A stretch of 64,000 bases of DNA, taken from NCBI GenBank assembly GCA_032027205.1, contig JAVSMN010000001.1, forward strand, positions 2,607,418 through 2,671,417. Reading direction: 5' to 3'. Positions 58,752 to 64,000 of this stretch are shown here, piece after piece. The position numbers and the translations under genes are program-made. A model generated the notes under the pieces. It searched no databases. It had not been told where the DNA came from and saw nothing but the letters and a program-made list of their open reading frames with translations. Every line of letters starts with the position of its first letter. Positions within the stretch are counted from its first letter, which is position 1. The DNA is from Zeimonas sp032027205. Lineage in GTDB: Bacteria; Pseudomonadota; Gammaproteobacteria; Burkholderiales; Burkholderiaceae_E.

Positions 58752-59599
58752 GAACGGAATGGGGACGGCGGCGACCCGGACGACTGCGTTGTCGATGCGG
58801 GCGGCGAAGCCGGCGCGATGAGCCCGCTCGTCGGCGACGAAGGCGCTGCCGAGTACGGCTTCTTCGGCATGCGTCCGGCGAGGAAGGCCTCGCGGCCGGC
58901 CTCCACCGCCTTGCGCATCGCGCCCGCCATGCGTACCGGGTCGCGCGCGGCGGCCACCGCCGTGTTCATCAGCACGCCGGCGCAGCCGAGTTCCATCGCG
59001 ATCGCGGCGTCGGAGGCCGTGCCTACGCCCGCATCGACGATCACCGGCACCTTCGCCTGCTCCAGGATCAACTGCAGGTTCCACGGATTCAGGATGCCCA
59101 TGCCGGAGCCGATCAGCGAGGCGAGCGGCATCACCGCGACGCAGCCGATCTCCTCGAGGCGCCTGGCCTGGATCGGGTCGTCGCTCGTGTAGACCATCAC
59201 CTCGAAGCCGTCGCGAACCAGCGTCTCGGCAGCCTTCAGCGTCTCGGGCATGTTCGGGTAGAGCGAGCGCGCGTCGCCGAGCACCTCGAGCTTGACCAGC
59301 GTGTGCCCGCCGAGCAGCTCGCGCGCCAGGCGCAGCGTGCGCACGGCCTCGTCGGCGCTGTAGCAGCCGGCGGTGTTCGGCAGGATCGTGAAGCGATCGG
59401 GCGACAGGAAGTTGAGCAGGTTCGGTTCGCCGGCGTTCTGGCCGATGTTCGTGCGCCGGATCGCGACGGTGACGATCTGCGCGCCGCTCGCCTCGACGGC
59501 GTCGCGCGTCTGGTCGAAGTCGCGGTACTTGCCTGTGCCGATCAGCAGGCGGGACGTGAAGCTGCGGCGGCCGATGATGAGCGGGTCGGGGTGGTTCAT
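58748..59599 (-). CDS. thiG: Thiazole synthase
   Basis: 283 residues, TIM barrel. RLLIGTGKYRDFDQTRDAVEASGAQIVTVAIRR, NTAGCYSADEAVRTLRLARE, VKLEVLGD with the catalytic Lys, and DAGVGTASDAAIAMELGCAGVLMNTAVAAARDP are all present. Condenses dehydroglycine, DXP and ThiS-thiocarboxylate to the thiazole of thiamine. ThiS is encoded ~550 bp upstream; an OsmC-like gene sits between. C-terminus is ~20 residues longer than usual and Ser/Pro-rich. Confidence 0.95.
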   Translation of the reverse strand: MNHPDPLIIGRRSFTSRLLIGTGKYRDFDQTRDAVEASGAQIVTVAIRRTNIGQNAGEPNLLNFLSPDRFTILPNTAGCYSADEAVRTLRLARELLGGHTLVKLEVLGDARSLYPNMPETLKAAETLVRDGFEVMVYTSDDPIQARRLEEIGCVAVMPLASLIGSGMGILNPWNLQLILEQAKVPVIVDAGVGTASDAAIAMELGCAGVLMNTAVAAARDPVRMAGAMRKAVEAGREAFLAGRMPKKPYSAAPSSPTSGLIAPASPPASTTQSSGSPPSPFRS

Positions 59600-59634
59600 C
59601 TGCTGCGTGAAAAGGGGGGTACGGCGCGCGATCT

Positions 59635-60093
59635 TCAGGCGGCCATCTCGATGCGAACCGGGAAGTTCACCGAGTTCGACATGAAGCAGTTGCGATGCGC
59701 CTTGTCGTGCATCGCCGCGAGCTTGTCCGCTTCGAGCGGCTCGGCGAGCGCGACCTGCGGATGCAGCACGATCTCGACGAAGCGCATCTTGCCGTCCTTC
59801 ATGCCGAGTCTGCCGCTGGCGCGATCGGAATAACCGGTGACGCGCACGCCCGACTTGATCGCCACCGCCATGAACGTGAGGAAGTGGCACTGCATCAGCG
59901 ACGCCAGCATCAGCGTTTCCGGGTTCGGCTGGCGGTCGTCGCCGTGGAACACGGACGGCGCCGAGGCAGTGAGTGCGGCGCCGCCTTCGAATTCGAGGCG
60001 CGTGCCGCGATGCAGGCTCGCGTAGTCGTACGCACGCTCGGGCGGCTGGCCGTCCCAGCGCAGACTGCCCTCGAAGAGGTGTTCGGCGGACAT
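59635..60093 (-). CDS. OsmC/Ohr-family protein
   Basis: 152 residues. Both conserved cysteines are present, in LMQCHFLTFMAVAIKSGVRV and HRNCFMSNSVNFPV. The family reduces organic hydroperoxides using a Cys pair. GGAGA lies just before the ATG at 60093. Its position between thiS and thiG, with 52 and 35 bp gaps, suggests co-transcription with thiamine genes, though a functional link is not obvious. Confidence 0.88.
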   Translation of the reverse strand: MSAEHLFEGSLRWDGQPPERAYDYASLHRGTRLEFEGGAALTASAPSVFHGDDRQPNPETLMLASLMQCHFLTFMAVAIKSGVRVTGYSDRASGRLGMKDGKMRFVEIVLHPQVALAEPLEADKLAAMHDKAHRNCFMSNSVNFPVRIEMAA

Positions 60094-60145
60094 GGTTCTC
60101 CCGGATGGTTCGACGATCGAACGCAATGCGATCGCGACGGGGCCG

Positions 60146-60349
60146 CTAGCCCCCGCCGACGGCGACGACGATCTCGAGCCGGTCTCCGGCGCGCAGCGCC
60201 TCGCTCTCGTGCAGGCTGCGCGGGACGATTTCGCCGTTGCGCTCGACGGCGATGCGCCGGCCGGCGAGCCCGAGTTCGGCGAGCAGCGCCGAGATCGTGG
60301 CCGGAGCGGGCAGCGGGCGCGGCTCTCCGTTGACGACGATCGATTGCAT
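60146..60349 (-). CDS. thiS: Sulfur carrier protein ThiS
   Basis: 67 residues of beta-grasp fold: MQSIVVNGEPRPLP at the N-terminus and the essential C-terminal Gly-Gly (IVVAVGGG-stop) that is thiocarboxylated. Delivers sulfur to ThiG. First gene of the minus-strand thiS-osmC-thiG-trmB series. The gap to tRNA-Gly (60350-60518) holds the tRNA promoter. Confidence 0.92.
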   Translation of the reverse strand: MQSIVVNGEPRPLPAPATISALLAELGLAGRRIAVERNGEIVPRSLHESEALRAGDRLEIVVAVGGG

Positions 60350-60502
60350 GGATCCGATTGTCGCACGCGCGACCGTCGGCCCGTCTTCAGCCGTTCGCCC
60401 GCCAGGCGGTTGCGGCGAAGCCGGCGGCCGCGGCGAATGCGGTGATGGTCAGCAGGTTGGCCTGCGTGAGTGGGCCGGCCCGCCGTTTGTCGCGGAGCGC
60501 GA

Positions 60503-60508
60503 TAGAAT
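60503..60508 (+). promoter_or_regulatory. -10 box TAGAAT of the tRNA-Gly gene
   Basis: TAGAAT lies 10 nt before the mature 5' end of the tRNA, so transcription would start 2-4 nt upstream of it. No clear -35 box is seen at the expected spacing. Confidence 0.5.
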
Positions 60509-60518
60509 CGGCGCCGTC

Positions 60519-60592
60519 GCGGGTGTAGTTCAATGGCAGAACGGCAGCTTCCCAAGCTGCATACGAGGGTTCGATTCCCTTCACCCGCTCCA
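60519..60592 (+). tRNA. tRNA-Gly (anticodon CCC)
   Basis: 74 nt including an encoded CCA. The acceptor stem GCGGGTG/CACCCGC closes with T as discriminator; D arm GTTC-AATGGC-AGAAC, anticodon stem GCAGC/GCTGC with loop TTCCCAA (anticodon CCC, reads GGG), T arm AGGGT-TCGATTC-CCTTC-like. Nearly the same as the E. coli glyU arrangement. No integrase or duplicated 3' end is seen nearby, so it is not marking an island here. Confidence 0.95.
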
Positions 60593-60608
60593 CGGCCGGG
60601 CCCGCGGC

Positions 60609-62255
60609 TCAGAGCATCTCCTCCGGCGCGAACGGCGTCAGCAGCCACATCAGCGCGCGCAAGCCGGGGCTCGCGCCCGGTTCGCCGCCGTCGGCATCGG
60701 GCACCTTCGCCGAGCCGCCGATCCAGCGCAGGCGCCCGTCGTCGTCCTCGATCACGCGATAGCTGCTGTTGCTCGCCACGTCGTCGAACAGTCGCACGAC
60801 CTGTGCGGCGACGACGCCGTCGGGTATCACGAGACCCATCTCGGTGTTCAGGTGCTGCGAGCGCGGATCGAGATTCATCGAGCCGATCAGCACGGTGCTG
60901 CGGTCGACCACGACGGCCTTCGCGTGCAGGCTCGCCAGCGACGAGCCGAAGCGCCCGAGCTGCGAGCGCGGCGTGCCCAGTTGGTTGCGCAGCTCGTGGA
61001 GCTCCACGCCCATTTCGATCAACTGCGGGCGGTAGCGCGCGTAGCCCACGTGCACGACCGGCGCATCGGTGGAGGCCAGCGAGTTGGTGAGGATCCGCAC
61101 GCGCACGTTGCGCTGCCGAAGTGCCCGGATCAGCGCGACCCCGTGCTCGCCGGGAACGAAATACGGCGTGATCAGGATCAGCTCGGTGCGCGCAGACCCG
61201 AGCATGCGGGCGACGTCGTCGGCGATCGACGCTGACGCGGGTGCCGGAGCGCTGCTGCCGGTGATCTTCGCCGGCGTGTCGGCGAGCACCCGGACGTCGT
61301 CCCAGCGCATCTTCAGCTGTCCCTCCTTCAGCGCGCGAGCCAGCGTGCTGGACGGCACCGGGGTGGAATCGGCCGCTTCGACGGTCTCGCCCTGCGCGTT
61401 CGTCTCCGGCTCGGGCGATTCCGAAACCGGTCCCTTGCAGCGCGGCGCCTCGTGGATGAGCTGCGCCGCCGGGTAGGCGAGCGGATCGTTCCAGAAGCGA
61501 TCGAAGGCGGCCGACAGCCTGCGCACGGCGGGACCGGCGACGAGCACGTCGAGGTCGACGAAATTGCTCTTCGGGCTGCGCACGAAATAGGCGTCGCCGA
61601 GATTGCGCCCGCCGGTGGCCGCGATCGCGTTGTCGGCCACGAACATCTTGCCGTGCATGCGCTGGTTGATCCGGTCGAGATCGGTGAGCGACGCGAGAAT
61701 GCGCGTGTAGGTGGTGAAGCGCCCTGCGGGGAACGGGTTGAACAGCCGCAATTCGACGTTCGGGTGCTGGGTGAAGCACAGCAGGCTTTCGTCGCTGCCG
61801 GCGGTGTTCAGGTCGTCGACGAGCATTCGCACGCGCACGCCGCGCGCGGCCGCCGCGTGCACTTCGCGCAGCAGCGTGCGGGTGGAGGCGTCGTTTCGCA
61901 CGATGTAGTACTCGAGATCGAGCGATCGTTCGGCGCGCCGCGCAAGCGTGACCAGCGAACCGAGCGCGTCCTCGCCGGAAACGAGCAGGCGCACGCCGGA
62001 GGAACGAGGGTCGGGCGCCGTGGCGGCCACGATGCGGCCGAGCGCCGTGCTCTCCGGACGATCGAACGCTCGTTGCGCGGGACGCGGTTGCGGAGCAGGA
62101 AGGCTCGCGCAGGAAACGAGCGCCGGCGCGAGCAGGCAAAGCGCCAGCGCGAGCTTTCGCTGCGCCGACGCGCCCGCGTGCGCGATCGGCGCGAGCGCGC
62201 GCGGCGGACGGATGAGCGCCCGGGCCCGGGCGAATACGCAGGAAATTGAATCCAC
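60609..62255 (-). CDS. Phospholipase-D/cardiolipin-synthase-like lipoprotein
   Basis: 548 residues. A hydrophobic leader ends in lipobox LVSC near residue 49, suggesting a lipoprotein. Two HKD motifs: HGKMFVADNAIAATGGRN (first half) and HAKAVVVDRSTVLIGSMNLD (second half), separated by a Pro/Ser/Thr-rich linker. Layout is like ClsC/YmdC enzymes, which use phosphatidylethanolamine and phosphatidylglycerol to make cardiolipin. GTG 62255 is the first start that keeps the leader; the open frame continuing to 63929 runs antisense to the deacetylase gene and is rejected. The tRNA-Gly gene lies 17 bp beyond the stop on the opposite strand. Confidence 0.87.
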   Translation of the reverse strand: MDSISCVFARARALIRPPRALAPIAHAGASAQRKLALALCLLAPALVSCASLPAPQPRPAQRAFDRPESTALGRIVAATAPDPRSSGVRLLVSGEDALGSLVTLARRAERSLDLEYYIVRNDASTRTLLREVHAAAARGVRVRMLVDDLNTAGSDESLLCFTQHPNVELRLFNPFPAGRFTTYTRILASLTDLDRINQRMHGKMFVADNAIAATGGRNLGDAYFVRSPKSNFVDLDVLVAGPAVRRLSAAFDRFWNDPLAYPAAQLIHEAPRCKGPVSESPEPETNAQGETVEAADSTPVPSSTLARALKEGQLKMRWDDVRVLADTPAKITGSSAPAPASASIADDVARMLGSARTELILITPYFVPGEHGVALIRALRQRNVRVRILTNSLASTDAPVVHVGYARYRPQLIEMGVELHELRNQLGTPRSQLGRFGSSLASLHAKAVVVDRSTVLIGSMNLDPRSQHLNTEMGLVIPDGVVAAQVVRLFDDVASNSSYRVIEDDDGRLRWIGGSAKVPDADGGEPGASPGLRALMWLLTPFAPEEML

Positions 62256-62345
62256 GGGCGATGCGAAGTCGGGCGGCGGGTGCGCTGCGGGGCGAACGAG
62301 TCTACTCCGGCGCCGTACGCTACAGTTGCGAATGGAGGAGTCCCG

Positions 62346-63272
62346 ATGAAGGCCGCTTACCTCACGCACCCGAGCTTCCTGCTGCATGAGATGGGGCCGC
62401 ATCATCCCGAATGCCCCGAACGACTGGCGGTGATCTCCGACCGGCTGCTGCTGCGCGGCGTCAGCGACTACCTTGACTCGATCGAGGCGCCCGAAGCAAC
62501 GCCCGAGCAGATCACGCGCGCGCACGACCTGCGCTTGTTCCTCGAGTTGCAGGCGAGCGCGCCACGCGACGGGTATTCGCAGATCGACCCCGACACGTCG
62601 ATGAACCCGCACACCTGGAACGCCGCGATACACGCCGCCGGCGCGCTGGTGCGCGCCACCGAACTGGTGGTCTCCGGCCAGTACCGGCGCGCGTTCTGTG
62701 CGGTGCGCCCGCCCGGGCATCACGCCGAACGCAGCCGCGCGATGGGCTTCTGCTTTTTCAACAATGTCGCCGTCGGCGCGCTGCACGCGCTCGATGAGCT
62801 CGGACTCGAACGCGTGGCGCTCGTCGACTTCGACGTGCATCACGGCAACGGCAGCGAAGACATTCTCGCCAGAGACGAGCGCGTGCTGATGGCGTCCACT
62901 TTCCAGGCGCGGCTGTACCCGTTTCTCGGCGAGAACCCGCGTGGCCCGAACATGTGCAACGTGCCGCTCGAGCCGTACAGCGACGGCGCGTCGATGCGCA
63001 AGGCGGTGCTCGAATGCTGGCTGCCGAGGATGAAAGCCTTTGCTCCGCAGTTGGTCTTCGTCTCGGCGGGCTTCGATGCGCACCGCGAGGACGACATGAG
63101 CCACCTCGGATGGCGCGACGACGACTACGCGTGGCTCACCGCGCAGATCGCGAATTTCGCCGACGAGCATTGCGAGGGCCGGATCGTCTCCACGCTCGAG
63201 GGCGGCTACCAGCTCGCGGCGCTTGCGCGATGCGTCGAATTGCACCTTCGCGCGCTGATCGGAATCGACTGA
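62346..63272 (+). CDS. Histone-deacetylase-family amidohydrolase
   Basis: 308 residues of the class II HDAC/acetylpolyamine amidohydrolase fold: HPSFLLHEMGPHHPECPERL at the start, RPPGHHAERSRAMGFCFFNNVAVGA with the catalytic His pair, VDFDVHHGNG for the zinc-binding Asp/His, SAGFDAHREDDM for the second Asp, and TLEGGYQL. Removes acetyl groups from lysines or polyamines. TACAGT at 62321-62326 and GGAGGAG at 62334-62340 form a compact promoter/ribosome site. A putative acyl-CoA synthetase follows 28 bp downstream. Confidence 0.92.
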   Translation: MKAAYLTHPSFLLHEMGPHHPECPERLAVISDRLLLRGVSDYLDSIEAPEATPEQITRAHDLRLFLELQASAPRDGYSQIDPDTSMNPHTWNAAIHAAGALVRATELVVSGQYRRAFCAVRPPGHHAERSRAMGFCFFNNVAVGALHALDELGLERVALVDFDVHHGNGSEDILARDERVLMASTFQARLYPFLGENPRGPNMCNVPLEPYSDGASMRKAVLECWLPRMKAFAPQLVFVSAGFDAHREDDMSHLGWRDDDYAWLTAQIANFADEHCEGRIVSTLEGGYQLAALARCVELHLRALIGID

Positions 63273-63300
63273 CGGCCACGCGCCGCGATCGGCCGAAGAC

Positions 63301-64000
63301 GTGGAACACCTGCATTCGCTGACCGCGCTGTTCGATCCTTCGCGCATCGCGTTCATCTCGGGCCCGTCCCCGGCGCCGGCCTGGGTCGAGGAGCTGGGAC
63401 GCAAGCTCGCCGAATCGAAGGCGCAGGTGCGCAGCATCGTGCTCGCGCCGCCCGCGGAATCGGCGGTGGACGGCAGCGGGCAAGCCGCTGCAGGCGCGCT
63501 CGCGATCAGCGAGCGCGAACGCGGGCCGGAAGGGCGCGCACCGGGCGAGCGCACGCGCGAAGACCGCGCCGGCGTGGATCTCGCCGTGCTCGCCGTCGAT
63601 TCCGCGCACATGCTCGATGCGCTGCGCGAGGCGATCGCCGTCGGCGCGCGCGCGGCGATGCTGCTGGGCCATACGCAGGAACCTGCGGTCCTGGAGTCGT
63701 TGCTGGCGACGGCGCGCGAGGCGCGCATCCGGCTGCTCGGCCCCGGCACGCTGGGCTTCGCGCGCCCGCCGCGCAGACTCGACGCCGGACGACTGGGTGC
63801 GCTGCCGCCGCCCGGAAACGTCGCGCTGGTCACCCAGTCGGGCGTGTTGGGCGGCGCGATTCTCGACTGGGCCGGCGACACGGCGATCGGGTTCTCGCTG
63901 GCGGTTTCGCTGGGCGCCGAACTCGACATCGACGTCGCGCAGGTGCTCGACTACCTCGCGAACGATTCTTCGACGAAGGCGGTGGTCGTCTATCTCGAGG
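63301..64000 (+). CDS. ADP-forming acyl-CoA synthetase family protein, 5' part
   Basis: Runs off the right edge; 233 residues seen with no stop. The N-terminal CoA-binding domain begins LTALFDPSRIAFISGP, and after a variable, charged insert comes PPPGNVALVTQSGVLGGAILDWA, then GFSLAVSLGAELDIDVAQVLDYL and VVVYLE, the CoA_binding/succinyl-CoA-ligase-like order of acetyl-CoA synthetase (ADP-forming) and of Pat-type protein acetyltransferases, where a GNAT domain follows. Which one cannot be told from the visible part. GTG start at 63301. The deacetylase just upstream makes a Pat-like acetyltransferase attractive. Confidence 0.75.
   Translation, partial: MEHLHSLTALFDPSRIAFISGPSPAPAWVEELGRKLAESKAQVRSIVLAPPAESAVDGSGQAAAGALAISERERGPEGRAPGERTREDRAGVDLAVLAVDSAHMLDALREAIAVGARAAMLLGHTQEPAVLESLLATAREARIRLLGPGTLGFARPPRRLDAGRLGALPPPGNVALVTQSGVLGGAILDWAGDTAIGFSLAVSLGAELDIDVAQVLDYLANDSSTKAVVVYLE

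Noticed and set aside
60519..60592. tRNA-Gly as an integration site for an island
   Set aside because: No integrase, no duplicated tRNA 3' end and only housekeeping genes around it.
62256..63929. Upstream extension of the phospholipase-D frame to a 1106-residue protein
   Set aside because: The added part is antisense to the deacetylase gene and to the acyl-CoA synthetase gene, both of which have clear motifs; it is a chance high-GC open frame.
1..64000. CRISPR array, rRNA operon, prophage or replication origin
   Set aside because: No regularly spaced repeats, rRNA-like sequence, phage structural genes or DnaA-box clusters were noticed while reading.

Overview
This 64 kb window is GC-rich, densely packed chromosomal DNA from a proteobacterium, most likely a betaproteobacterium (Burkholderiales or a close relative). 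The inference rests on a chemotaxis-kinase–yqgE–ruvX–pyrR–pyrB–pyrC' block, FabA/FabB for unsaturated fatty acids, a WaaA/TolC envelope block and H-NS of the short TWSGRGRTPRWL type. No plasmid, phage or replication-origin genes are seen.

Layout. (1) 1-5.1 kb: the 3' end of a hybrid CheA-type kinase, then yqgE, ruvX and a coupled pyrR-pyrB-pyrC' operon whose PyrC' lacks the metal-binding histidines. (2) 5.3-13.8 kb: sugar-nucleotide genes (UDP-glucuronate 4-epimerase, ugd), a Wzz chain-length regulator, apaH, a solitary PemK/MazF toxin, a ClC channel, wecB and fpr. (3) 14.0-25.3 kb: an AT-richer, probably acquired glycan cassette (gmd, fcl, a UPF0104 membrane protein, a methyltransferase-GT2 fusion, two more methyltransferases, a GT-C-like membrane protein, a Wzz-like protein and a Wzy-like protein), with start/stop overlaps between consecutive genes from fcl to the GT-C-like gene. 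(4) 25.3-29.8 kb: decayed DNA with a transposase-like remnant, an oppositely oriented wzz-like/wzx/GT4 operon, and a methyltransferase gene broken by an internal deletion. (5) 29.8-39.0 kb: GT4, asparagine-synthase-type amidotransferase, methyltransferase, GT4, then the WbpV/WbpL/WbpM-type trio that makes UDP-QuiNAc-type sugars and loads the first sugar on undecaprenyl phosphate. (6) 39.0-45.1 kb: two VapBC modules and a third vapC fragment interleaved with a phosphohexomutase, H-NS and rmlD-rmlC-rmlB. (7) 45.1-64 kb: housekeeping and envelope genes: waaA, a TetR-pcm-rhodanese-tolC operon, fabA-fabB, AsmA, a glycine-zipper protein, a phosphodiesterase, thiD-uppP, thiS-osmC-thiG-trmB, tRNA-Gly(CCC), a phospholipase-D-like lipoprotein, an HDAC-family deacetylase and the start of an ADP-forming acyl-CoA synthetase.

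Together regions 2-6 encode most of a Wzx/Wzy-type surface polysaccharide (O-antigen or capsule) pathway: precursors (GDP-fucose, UDP-GlcA/GalA, UDP-ManNAc, dTDP-rhamnose in part, UDP-QuiNAc), initiation, extension, methylation and amidation, flipping, polymerisation and length control. RmlA and GDP-mannose pyrophosphorylase are not in the window.

The most unusual structures are a 339 bp giant inverted repeat (77 bp arms, 76/77 matching) that includes the 3' end of the phosphodiesterase gene; a VapC toxin whose third acidic catalytic residue is replaced by alanine and whose stop codon overlaps the next gene's start; perfect palindromic operators before both vapBC modules and the tetR gene; and three genes whose -10 box lies 6-7 nt before the ATG, suggesting leaderless transcripts.
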